Assembly (NCBI GenBank): GCA_003480425.1
Contig: QUJA01000028.1
Coordinates: 1 to 34,770 of the forward strand
Length of the DNA: 34,770 nucleotides
DNA from: Firmicutes bacterium AM31-12AC
Lineage (GTDB): Bacteria > Bacillota > Clostridia > Lachnospirales > Lachnospiraceae
Direction of reading: 5' to 3'
The notes beneath the pieces were generated by a model. That model searched no databases. It was given only the letters and a program-made list of their open reading frames with translations, and was not told where the DNA came from. The stretch's first letter is position 1. Each line of letters starts with the position of its first letter. This document shows, piece after piece, positions 26,945 to 34,770 of this stretch. The position numbers and the translations under genes were made by a program.

Positions 26945-29449
26945 ATGGAAGATAATATTTTTGATAAAGTTCATGAAGTCGATTTGAAAAAGACGATGGA
27001 AACATCTTATATCGACTATGCCATGAGCGTTATTGCCGCACGTGCGCTTCCGGATGTAAGAGATGGATAAAACCGGTACAGAGAAGAATTCTGTATTCTA
27101 TGATAGAATTGAATAATGGTCCGGATAAGCCGCATCGTAAATGTGCACGTATCGTCGGAGATACGATGGGAAAATATCACCCACATGGTGATAGTTCAAT
27201 TATGGTGCCTTGGTAAACCTTGCTCAGGAATGGTCTACCAGATATCCTCTGGTAGATGGTCACGGAACTTCGGTTCAGTAGATGGTGATGGTGCTGCTGC
27301 CATGCGATACACAGAAGCTCGTTTGAGTAAGATTTCCATGGAGATGACAGCGGATATCAACAAAGATACTGTTGATTTCGTGCCGAACTTTGATGAGACA
27401 GAGAAAGAGCCAACTGTACTGCCATCAAGATTTCCAAATCTTTTGGTTAACGGAACATCAGGTATTGCAGTAGGTATGGCAACAAATATACCGCCACACA
27501 ATCTTCGTGAGGTTATCAGTGCTGTAGTAAGAATCATTGATGACCAGATTGAAGATCGTCCGGAGACAACGCTGGAAGAGATTCTCGAGATTGTAAAAGG
27601 TCCTGACTTCCCGACAGGAGCAGAAATTCTGGGAACAAAAGGAATCGAGGAATCTTATCGCACAGGACGTGGAAAGATTCGTGTACGTGCAATTTCTAAT
27701 ATTGAGCCAATGCAGAATGGAAAGAATCGTATTGTTGTAACAGAACTTCCATTCATGGTAAATAAAGCAAGATTAATTGAAAAAATCGCAGAGCTGGTAA
27801 GAGATAAAAAAATTGATGGAATTACAGATTTGAGTGATCAGTCAAGCAGAGAAGGTATGAGAATCTGTATTGAACTGCGTCGTGATGTAAATCCGAACAT
27901 TATTTTGAATCAGTTATATAAACATACGCAGCTACAGGATACATTTGGTGTAATTATGCTTGCGCTGGTCAATAATCAGCCAAAAGTAATGAATCTGCTT
28001 GAGATGCTAAATTATTATCTGCAGCATCAAGAAGAGGTTGTTACAAGAAGAACCAAATATGATCTGAATAAAGCAGAAGAACGTGCGCATATTTTAGAGG
28101 GATTATTGATCGCCTTAGATAACATCGATGAAGTGATCCGTATTATCCGTGCGTCTAAAAATGTGCAGGAAGCAAAAGCAGAATTAATAGAAAAATTTGA
28201 ACTGACAGAAGTACAGGCACAGGCTATCGTAGATATGCGTCTGAGAGCTCTGACAGGTTTGGAACGCGAAAAGATTGAAAATGAATACGCAGAATTGATG
28301 AAAAAGATTGAGGAATACAGAGCTATTTTGGCAGACCGTAAAGTTCTTCTTGGCGTTATCAAAAAAGAGATTCTTGTGATTTCTGAAAAATATGGTGATG
28401 ATCGAAGAACACAGATTGGCTATGATGAATATGATATCTCGATGGAAGATATGATTCCAAGACAGGATGTCGTTATTACAATGACAAAATTGGGATACAT
28501 TAAACGTATGACAATCGACACATTCAAGAGTCAGAATCGTGGAGGAAAAGGAATCAAGGGTATGCAGAAACTGGATGATGATTATATCCAGGAATTATTC
28601 ATGACCTCTACACACGATTATATTATGTTCTTCACAAATACAGGACGTGTATATCGTTTGAAAGGATATGAAATCCCGGAAGCTTCCAGAACATCAAGAG
28701 GTACAGCAATCATTAATATGCTGCAGCTGATGCCGGAAGAAAAGATTACAGCAATGATCCCAATTAAGGCATATGATGATAATCTGTGCTTATTTATGGC
28801 AACAGAGCAGGGTCTTGTTAAGAAGACACCGCTTAGAGAATATGTCAATGTGCGCAAGAAAGGTCTTGCTGCAATCACGTTGCGTGATGACGATCAGTTG
28901 ATCGAAGTAAAAATTACAGACAATGAAAAAGATATTATTCTTGTAACCAAATATGGTCAGTGTATCCGCTTTGACGAGAAAGATGTCCGTACTACAGGAA
29001 GAACTTCTATGGGTGTACGCGGTATTAATCTCAGTGATGGTGATGTAGTGATTGGTATGCAGGTAGACACACAGGGAGATTGTCTGTTGATCGTATCTGA
29101 AAAAGGTATGGGTAAACGTACAGCTATGGGTGAATTTACTGCACAAAACCGTGGCGGTAAAGGTGTAAAATGTTACAAGATCACAGAGAAAACAGGTAAT
29201 GTAGTTGGTATGAAGGCTGTAAATGAAGACGATGAAATTATGATGATCAACAGCGATGGAATTATCATCCGTATGGCTTGTGATACAATTTCTAAGTATG
29301 GCAGAATTACATCCGGTGTGAAACTTATTAACCTGAAAGAAAATGAGACTGTAGTAAGCATTGCGAAAGTACGCAGAACATCTGCGGAAATTGATGGTGA
29401 AGAAGTGGAGATTTCTGAAGAAGAATCACAACAGGAAGAAGAAAATTAA
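26945..29449 (+). CDS. gyrA: DNA gyrase subunit A, three frame breaks near its 5' end
   Basis: GyrA cuts and rejoins DNA. The start is ATG 26945 after AGAAGGAGA, with [22 protein letters not shown]. Single missing bases at about 27067 (DG|LKPVQRR), 27201 ([12 protein letters not shown]) and 27267 ([13 protein letters not shown]) break the frame. Adding one base at each restores the normal protein, including the active-site region [11 protein letters not shown]. The breaks span the quinolone-resistance region ([10 protein letters not shown]), where the serine equal to E. coli S83 is present. The C-terminal domain with [16 protein letters not shown] blades is intact. Errors in the sequence are the likely cause. 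About 835 residues when joined. Confidence 0.9.
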
Positions 29450-29457
29450 AAAATGTA

Positions 29458-29486
29458 TTGACAAATCAAAAGATTTGTACTAAATT
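29458..29486 (+). promoter_or_regulatory. Promoter of the T-box/ABC transporter operon
   Basis: TTGACA (29458-29463), a 17-base spacer and TAAATT (29481-29486), directly upstream of the T-box leader. Confidence 0.7.
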
Positions 29487-29496
29487 GTGTGTATAT

Positions 29497-29775
29497 TCAT
29501 AAACCGTTGAGAAAGAGGAGTAAGCTTTTCATCAACATTTCAGAGAGCAGCAGGTGGTGGGATTGCTGTATGAAGAGAATTGCTGAATGGACTTTCGAGG
29601 GCAGCCTGAAATGTAATCTACAGAGTAGGCGTTGTCGGGAACCAAACCCGTTATCAATGAGGAGCGTATGACAGTACGTGGAAAGTGGACGATTCGTCAA
29701 TTTGAGTGGTACCGCGATAATAATACATGATATTATTAGCGTCTCAAGCATAAGGCTTGGGGCGCTTTTCTTTAT
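29497..29775 (+). promoter_or_regulatory. T-box riboswitch, tryptophan-specific
   Basis: The leader has a long stem I region (29497-29620), the T-box core GAGTGGTACCGCG (29704-29716) and a terminator: GCGTCTCAAGC (29739-29749) paired with GCTTGGGGCGC (29755-29765) then TTTT. In the specifier region GAATGGACTT places TGG (29588-29590) as the specifier codon, so uncharged tRNA-Trp would allow read-through. The ABC transporter downstream is the TrpX type, which agrees. Confidence 0.88.
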
Positions 29776-29849
29776 TTCATGAAGAATGAACCCTCAATCT
29801 TTCCTAAAATGTCAAGATTAAAAATCAAATCAAAAGGAGAGAACAAATT

Positions 29850-30875
29850 ATGAAAAAGAAAGTATTAGCAGTTGTATTGGGAATGAGCATGGTAGTAGCA
29901 ATGATGACAGGATGTGGAGCATCAAAAGAAACTTCTGATAGTGCAAACAGTGCTGAAAAGACATATACAATCGGAATCAGCCAGTTTGCTGAACATGGTT
30001 CGTTAGATAACTGTCGTGAAGGCTTTATTGAGGGCTTAAAGGAAGAGGGACTTGAAGAAGGAAAAAATTTAAAAATTGTAACAAATAACGCAGATGCAGA
30101 TACAGGAACAGCAGCCCAGATCGCAGATCAGTTCGTAGCTGATAAAGTTGATATGATTTGTGCAATCGCAACACCAAGTGCACAGGCAGCATACAACGCA
30201 GCAATGGAAACGGATATCCCGGTTGTATACACAGCAGTTACAAATCCGGTTACAGCAGAACTTGCAAATGATGATAAATCTCCAGTTGGAAATGTAACAG
30301 GAACAAGTGATGAACTGCCGGTTGAAGCACAGCTTAAGATGATTAGAGAAATCTTGCCGGATGCAAAAACAATCGGTATTCTCTACACAACAAGCGAAGC
30401 AAACTCTGTATACAGTATTGAACAATATGAAAAACTGGCTGACAAATATGGATTCAAAATTGAAAAAACAGGTATCACAAATACATCAGAAATTCAGCTT
30501 GCAGCATCTGATCTGCTCGGAAAAGTAGATTGTCTTACAAACCTGACAGATAATACAGTTGTAAGTGCACTTCCTACAGTTCTGGGATTGGCAAACGAAA
30601 AGGGAATCCCGGTATTTGGAAGTGAAATTGAGCAGGTTAAACTTGGATGTCTGGCTGCAGAAGGAATCGAGTATACACAGCTTGGAAAAGACACAGGTAA
30701 AATGGCAGCAAAAATCTTAAAAGGCGAAGCAAGTGCATCTGAAATGGATTATGAACTGATCACAGAAAGCAGCCTTTATGTAAATGAAAAAGTAGCAGAA
30801 AATCTTGGAATCACAGTACCGGATACAATGAAAGAGCGTGCTGTAGAATCATTCACAGAGATTACAGAAAATTAA
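29850..30875 (+). CDS. trpX: ABC transporter substrate-binding lipoprotein (TrpX-like)
   Basis: This 341-residue protein has a lipoprotein signal: MKKKVLAVV, hydrophobic core, lipobox MTGC with cysteine at about residue 22. The mature part (YTIGISQFAEHGSLDNCREGF) is the COG2984-type ABC binding protein of tryptophan/tyrosine or related uptake. The Trp T-box upstream argues for tryptophan or a precursor as substrate. AAAGGAGA precedes ATG 29850. It is first in a three-gene set with permease and ATPase. Confidence 0.85.
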   Translation: MKKKVLAVVLGMSMVVAMMTGCGASKETSDSANSAEKTYTIGISQFAEHGSLDNCREGFIEGLKEEGLEEGKNLKIVTNNADADTGTAAQIADQFVADKVDMICAIATPSAQAAYNAAMETDIPVVYTAVTNPVTAELANDDKSPVGNVTGTSDELPVEAQLKMIREILPDAKTIGILYTTSEANSVYSIEQYEKLADKYGFKIEKTGITNTSEIQLAASDLLGKVDCLTNLTDNTVVSALPTVLGLANEKGIPVFGSEIEQVKLGCLAAEGIEYTQLGKDTGKMAAKILKGEASASEMDYELITESSLYVNEKVAENLGITVPDTMKERAVESFTEITEN

Positions 30876-30887
30876 AAAAAGAAAAAA

Positions 30888-30923
30888 GTTCCTGTTCAAA
30901 AAATGTGAGCAGGAACGATTTTT
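30888..30923 (+). terminator. Hairpin with T tract between trpX and the permease gene
   Basis: GTTCCTG (30888-30894) pairs with CAGGAAC (30910-30916), followed by ATTTTT. The stem is 7 bp and the loop 15, so it is likely a partial terminator or 3'-end stabiliser that raises binding protein over permease. Confidence 0.6.
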
Positions 30924-30952
30924 AAAGTTGTAAGGTAGAGAGGTTGACAGAT

Positions 30953-31834
30953 ATGGATTTTTTAATCAGTGTATTAGAACAAGGTATGATTTATGGAATC
31001 ATGGCACTTGGAGTATATATCACATATAAAATTCTGGATTTTCCAGATTTAGGAGTAGACGGAACATTTCCAATGGGCGCGGCTGTTACGGCAGCATTAT
31101 TGAAAGTTGGTGTCAATCCATATCTGACATTGATTATCGCATTTGCAGCAGGAATCGTTGCCGGAATATGTACAGGATTGATTCATGTAAAGTTTAAGGT
31201 AAGAGATTTGTTATCAGGTATCATTATGATGACAGGATTATATACAATTAATTTGTATATTGCAGGAACAAACAATGTGCCATTATTTTCCTGCAATACA
31301 ATTTTCAGAAATGAAATGACAAAAAAACTGTTCGGAAACCAGGTTCCGGCATGGATGGATATTGTAATTATTTTGGTTCTTGTATTAATCTGTAAAATAT
31401 TAATGGACTTGTACATGAAAACACAGTCAGGATATTTGCTTCGTGCGGTTGGCGATAATGATGTAATTGTAACATCTCTTGCCAAAGATAAGGGAAATGT
31501 AAAGATTCTTGGGCTTGCAATCTCAAATGGACTTGTTGCTTTGAGTGGATGTGTATTTGCACAGCAATCAAAAGTTTTTGATATTTCAATGGGAACCGGT
31601 GCACTTGTCATAGGTCTTGCCAGCGTTATCATCGGAATGAGTTTCTTTAAGAAAATGTCATTTGTAAAAGCAACAACAGCAGTTATCATAGGTTCTATAT
31701 TTTATAAATTATGTGTTGCACTTGCTCTCAAATTCGCAGGAGCAACAGCAACAAAATTAGTTACAGCAATTCTGTTCCTTGTGATTTTAGTTGTTAGTGT
31801 AGACAGAAAGAAGAAGGTGAAAGTCAATGCTTGA
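30953..31834 (+). CDS. trpY: ABC transporter permease (TrpY-like)
   Basis: This 293-residue protein has about eight hydrophobic segments across its length, beginning ISVLEQGMIYGIMALGVYI, and matches the COG4120-type permease with LDFPDLGVDGTFPMGAAV. The start is ATG 30953, nine bases after AGAGAGG; TTG 30944 abuts the site and is rejected. It overlaps the ATPase gene by eight bases. It should form the membrane channel for the lipoprotein upstream. Confidence 0.85.
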   Translation: MDFLISVLEQGMIYGIMALGVYITYKILDFPDLGVDGTFPMGAAVTAALLKVGVNPYLTLIIAFAAGIVAGICTGLIHVKFKVRDLLSGIIMMTGLYTINLYIAGTNNVPLFSCNTIFRNEMTKKLFGNQVPAWMDIVIILVLVLICKILMDLYMKTQSGYLLRAVGDNDVIVTSLAKDKGNVKILGLAISNGLVALSGCVFAQQSKVFDISMGTGALVIGLASVIIGMSFFKKMSFVKATTAVIIGSIFYKLCVALALKFAGATATKLVTAILFLVILVVSVDRKKKVKVNA

Positions 31835-32600
31835 GTTAAAAAATATTCATAAATTTTATAATCATGGAACAATCAATGAAATGTGTTTGTTTGAAAATTT
31901 CAACTTAACAATTGATGATGGCCAATTTGTTTCTGTGGTGGGAAGTAATGGCTCCGGAAAAACATCTATGCTGAATTTAATTTGTGGAAGCATTCCTCTT
32001 GATTCAGGAAGTATTATCATTGACGGAAAAGATATTGCAAAAGAGAAGGAATTTAAGAGAAATCAATATATTGGCCGAGTATTTCAGAATACGGCAATGG
32101 GAACATGTCCAAGTATGACCATTGCAGAGAATATGGCACTTGCAGATAATAAGGGTAAGATATATGGTCTTCGTATGGGAAAAAATAAAGCAAGACTGGA
32201 TTTTTATCGCGAGCAGCTTAGTCAGTTAGGTCTTGGTCTTGAAGACAAGATGGATGTTAAAGTAGGTGTATTGTCGGGCGGACAGCGTCAGGCAATGGCA
32301 CTTTTAATGGCAACCCTCACACCAATCCGTTTTTTGATCTTAGATGAGCACACTGCGGCATTAGATCCTAAAACAGCAGATTTGATTATGGAATTGACTG
32401 ATAAGGTTGTGAAAGAGAAGCATTTGACAACAATTATGGTAACACACAATCTTCGATATGCAGTAGAGTATGGCGACAGACTGTTGATGTTACATCAGGG
32501 AAAAGCAGTTATGGATTACTCCGGAGAAGAAAAAAAGAAAATACAAATTGAGGATATTCTTGGAAAATTCAATGAAATCAGTATTGAATGTGGAAATTAA
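31827..32600 (+). CDS. trpZ: ABC transporter ATP-binding protein (TrpZ-like)
   Basis: This 257-residue ATPase has Walker A GSNGSGKTSM near residue 40, the signature LSGGQRQAMALLMA, Walker B FLILDEHTAALDP and the switch histidine in VTHNLRYA. It belongs to the COG1101 type that partners the preceding permease. The start overlaps the permease stop by eight bases, which suggests coupled translation. Confidence 0.88.
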   Translation: MLELKNIHKFYNHGTINEMCLFENFNLTIDDGQFVSVVGSNGSGKTSMLNLICGSIPLDSGSIIIDGKDIAKEKEFKRNQYIGRVFQNTAMGTCPSMTIAENMALADNKGKIYGLRMGKNKARLDFYREQLSQLGLGLEDKMDVKVGVLSGGQRQAMALLMATLTPIRFLILDEHTAALDPKTADLIMELTDKVVKEKHLTTIMVTHNLRYAVEYGDRLLMLHQGKAVMDYSGEEKKKIQIEDILGKFNEISIECGN

Positions 32601-32609
32601 GAATAACGA

Positions 32610-32645
32610 GGGTGAGGATACGGGTGTGTACTCATCCTTTTTTCT
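32610..32645 (+). terminator. Terminator of the ABC transporter operon
   Basis: GGGTGAGGATAC (32610-32621) pairs with GTGTACTCATCC (32626-32637) with one mismatch and two G-U pairs, followed by TTTTTT. Confidence 0.8.
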
Positions 32646-32714
32646 TGCGAAGTGTATCAATGTGGTAGTATGATAGTAAAAGAAAAATACAAAAGCAAAG
32701 TGATTGGAGGAGCT

Positions 32715-33560
32715 ATGGTGCGTACAATAAATGTAAATGAAATCACGAAAAATATAAAGGAAATGTGTATTGAAGCAAATCATTATCTGTCACCGGATAT
32801 GGATAAAGCAATGAAACAGGCGGAGCAAACAGAAAAATCTCCACTTGGAAAACAAATCTTAGGGCAGTTACAGGAAAACCTAAAAATAGCAGCAGAGGAC
32901 ATGATTCCGATTTGTCAGGACACAGGAATGGCAGTTATATTTTTAGAAATTGGTCAGGATGTACATTTTGAAGGAGGTTTGCTTGAAGATGCAGTCAATG
33001 AAGGTGTACGACAGGGCTATGTAGATGGATACTTGAGAAAATCTGTTGTGAAAGATCCATTGATCCGTGAAAATACAAAAGACAATACACCGGCAATTCT
33101 GCATACAAAAATCGTTGCCGGCAATAAGGTAAAAATAAAAGTCGCACCAAAAGGATTTGGAAGTGAGAATATGAGCCGAGTGTTCATGCTGAAACCGGCA
33201 GAAGGAATTGAAGGAGTGAAAGAGGCAATTCTTACAGCTGTGAAAGATGCTGGACCAAATGCATGCCCGCCAATGGTAGTTGGTGTTGGTATCGGTGGCA
33301 CATTTGAAAAATGTGCATTGATGGCAAAAGAAGCACTGACTCGTGAAGTAGGAACACATTCGGATATTCCATATGTTAAAGAGATGGAAGAAGAAGTGTT
33401 GGAGAAAATTAATGGCCTGGGAATCGGACCAGGAGGACTTGGTGGTACAACGACAGCATTGGCTGTTAATATCAATACATATCCGACTCATATAGCAGGA
33501 CTTCCGGTCGGGGTAAATATTTGTTGTCACGTAAACAGACATGCAATCCGGGAAATTTAA
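32715..33560 (+). CDS. Class I fumarate hydratase/tartrate dehydratase, alpha subunit
   Basis: This 281-residue protein is the alpha subunit of a two-subunit [4Fe-4S] hydro-lyase that adds water to fumarate (or dehydrates L-tartrate). Cysteines in PICQDTG, NACPP and the C-terminal CCHVNRH are the likely cluster ligands; GFGSENMS and GPGGLGGTTTALAV are family motifs. The start is ATG 32715 close after GGAGG, or possibly GTG 32718. The beta subunit follows 32 bases later. In anaerobes fumarase is the usual reading, but substrate choice cannot be settled from sequence. Confidence 0.88.
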   Translation: MVRTINVNEITKNIKEMCIEANHYLSPDMDKAMKQAEQTEKSPLGKQILGQLQENLKIAAEDMIPICQDTGMAVIFLEIGQDVHFEGGLLEDAVNEGVRQGYVDGYLRKSVVKDPLIRENTKDNTPAILHTKIVAGNKVKIKVAPKGFGSENMSRVFMLKPAEGIEGVKEAILTAVKDAGPNACPPMVVGVGIGGTFEKCALMAKEALTREVGTHSDIPYVKEMEEEVLEKINGLGIGPGGLGGTTTALAVNINTYPTHIAGLPVGVNICCHVNRHAIREI

Positions 33561-33592
33561 TATTTTCATAGATAAAGAGAAAGGATATAAAA

Positions 33593-34147
33593 ATGGATAA
33601 ACATATAACAGCTCCGATTACAAAAAAAGTAGCAAGAACATTAAAAGCAGGAGATTATGTATACATAACAGGAACAATCTATACTGCACGTGATGCTGCA
33701 CATAAAAGAATGTATGAAATCCTTGAAAAGGGTGAAGACTTACCAATAGATATTAAAGAACAGATAATCTATTATATGGGACCGTCTCCAGCAAGAGAAG
33801 GCAGACCAATTGGTTCAGCGGGTCCGACAACAGCAAGCCGTATGGACAAGTATGCACCGCAGCTATTAGATCTTGGACAAGGTGCAATGATAGGAAAAGG
33901 AAAACGTTCACAAGCTGTAATTGATGCAATTGTGAGAAATGATGCAGTATACTTTGCAGCAGTTGGAGGAGCAGGAGCATTATTATCAAAATGTATTACG
34001 AGTTCAGAAGTTGTTGCGTATGAAGATCTTGGAACAGAGGCTATTCGTAAATTAACAGTAGAAAATTTCCCTGTTATAGTAGTAATTGACAGCGAGGGTA
34101 ATAATCTTTATGAAACAGCTATTAAACAGTATTGTGTTGAAAAATAG
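33593..34147 (+). CDS. Class I fumarate hydratase/tartrate dehydratase, beta subunit
   Basis: This 184-residue protein matches the C-terminal part of single-chain class I fumarases: TGTIYTARDAAHKRM, then MGPSPAREGRPIGSAGPTT, SRMDKYAP and GKGKRSQAVIDAI. It supplies substrate-binding residues to the alpha subunit's active site. AAAGGATAT lies before ATG 33593. No strong terminator hairpin is evident after its stop. Confidence 0.88.
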   Translation: MDKHITAPITKKVARTLKAGDYVYITGTIYTARDAAHKRMYEILEKGEDLPIDIKEQIIYYMGPSPAREGRPIGSAGPTTASRMDKYAPQLLDLGQGAMIGKGKRSQAVIDAIVRNDAVYFAAVGGAGALLSKCITSSEVVAYEDLGTEAIRKLTVENFPVIVVIDSEGNNLYETAIKQYCVEK

Positions 34148-34197
34148 ACAAAAATAAAATTAATGCAAAAATGAAGTAAAAAAATTTGAAAAAGACG

Positions 34198-34226
34198 TTG
34201 ACAAGTGCAGGATTCTCTTATATAAT
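34198..34226 (+). promoter_or_regulatory. Consensus promoter of tRNA-Ser/rrn
   Basis: TTGACA (34198-34203), a 17-base spacer and TATAAT (34221-34226): a perfect housekeeping promoter 64 bases before tRNA-Ser. Confidence 0.9.
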
Positions 34227-34289
34227 AAATTCTGCGCTGTTGCGTTGAACTAAATAATCCTATTGGTATATAGGTGTTATTCAGTACTA

Positions 34290-34377
34290 GGAGAAATACT
34301 CAAGAGGCTGAAGAGGCGCCCCTGCTAAGGGTGTAGGTCGGGTGACCGGCGCGAGGGTTCAAATCCCTCTTTCTCCG
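34290..34377 (+). tRNA. tRNA-Ser (anticodon GCT)
   Basis: Acceptor GGAGAAA pairs with TTTCTCC. The anticodon loop CTGCTAA gives GCT. A long variable arm (GTAGGTCGGGTGACCGGCGC) and TTCAAATCC follow. CCA is not encoded. Confidence 0.95.
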
Positions 34378-34434
34378 TTTGATGCAAGACAATGCATCGA
34401 AAGAATATCAAACTTGAAAACATTAAAAAAGTTG

Positions 34435-34463
34435 TTGACAAGAGATGAAAAACATGATATTCT
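34435..34463 (+). promoter_or_regulatory. rRNA promoter P1
   Basis: TTGACA (34435-34440), 17-base spacer, TATTCT (34458-34463), downstream of tRNA-Ser and preceded by AT-rich DNA (possible UP element). Confidence 0.75.
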
Positions 34464-34531
34464 ATTTTAGCTGTCGCAAACAAGACATCGAGAGAGTGAC
34501 TTGAAGCGAAACAGAAAAAAATAAAAAGTTG

Positions 34532-34560
34532 TTGACAAACGACAAAAGATGTGATAATCT
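34532..34560 (+). promoter_or_regulatory. rRNA promoter P2
   Basis: TTGACA (34532-34537) followed by TGATAATCT (34552-34560). The same GTTGTTGACA context as P1, so tandem rRNA promoters. Confidence 0.75.
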
Positions 34561-34591
34561 ATTAAAGCTGTCGCTTGAGACAACAAAACAA

Positions 34592-34611
34592 AGAACATTG
34601 ATAACTAAACA
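34592..34611 (+). promoter_or_regulatory. boxA-like antitermination leader
   Basis: AGAACATTGATAACTAAACA resembles the Firmicutes rrn leader block (TGTTCTTTGAAAACTAAACA type) that binds Nus factors. The rest of 34612-34732 is leader with processing stem sequence (GAAAATTTCTTTAAGAGAAAATTTT). Confidence 0.6.
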
Positions 34612-34732
34612 ATAGACAACAGATCCTTGAAAATTTCTTTAAGAGAAAATTTTTTAAGAACGGTTTATAACAAACCAAAACAACAGTAAAAGGATAGATT
34701 AGCTAGAGTTAATCTTGACTAGAACAAACACT

Positions 34733-34770
<38 letters not shown>

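Noticed and set aside
26945..27270. gyrA starting at 27116
   Set aside because: The frame there gives non-gyrase residues until 27268, while the true N-terminus begins at 26945 with a good ribosome binding site.

Overview
The window is a low-GC Firmicutes chromosome segment centred on the replication origin, most like a gut Lachnospiraceae (class Clostridia). Evidence is the order rpmH-dnaA-dnaN-S4 protein-recF-gyrB-gyrA, the leftward block rnpA-yidD-yidC-jag-mnmE-mnmG-rsmG-soj-spo0J-DUF4446-serS-DUF3881, Bacillus-type parS sites, AGGAGG ribosome binding sites and a T-box leader. Species is not resolved.

Layout. (1) 1-6696: one end of an integrated mobile element (ICE-like), all on the minus strand. 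It carries the partition genes parB-parA-parB, a RepA_N-type replication initiator with a phased 23-bp iteron array inside its coding sequence, two small hypothetical proteins, and a cluster of related membrane-anchored or degenerate hypothetical genes with a partial duplication. Its edge lies at the 3' end of tRNA-Arg(CCT) (6697-6770). The 320 bases next to the tRNA are packed with TTAGCTG/CAGCTAA motifs and inverted repeats. (2) 6771-7049: structured intergenic DNA, including a 144-bp element with 13-bp terminal inverted repeats. (3) 7050-20156: the left replichore (minus strand), covering translation, tRNA modification, protein insertion, chromosome segregation and two DUF genes. One gene, a possibly inactive alpha/beta-hydrolase at 11908-12870, runs against replication. 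(4) 20157-22394: a bipartite oriC with DnaA boxes on both sides of dnaA. (5) 22395-29449: the right replichore, with dnaN, S4 gene, recF, gyrB and gyrA. gyrB has one and gyrA three single-base deletions relative to the expected reading frame, most simply sequence or assembly errors. (6) 29458-32643: a promoter and a tryptophan-specific T-box leader driving a three-gene ABC uptake system (TrpXYZ-like). (7) 32715-34147: a two-subunit class I fumarase/tartrate-dehydratase-type enzyme. (8) 34198-34770: a strong promoter, tRNA-Ser(GCT), two tandem rRNA promoters, a boxA-like leader and the first ~38 bases of 16S rRNA.

How it fits together. DnaA, DnaN, RecF, gyrase, oriC, Soj/Spo0J and parS form the chromosome's own initiation and segregation apparatus. 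The element at the left edge carries a parallel set (RepA, ParA, two ParB proteins, an iteron origin and a possible centromere or integrase-arm region), which suggests it can replicate and segregate as a circle after excision. The strongest leads for new biology are the iteron array inside repA, the TTAGCTG cluster at the tRNA boundary with the attenuator-like leader of the first parB, and the duplicated family of hypothetical proteins at 1-1878.
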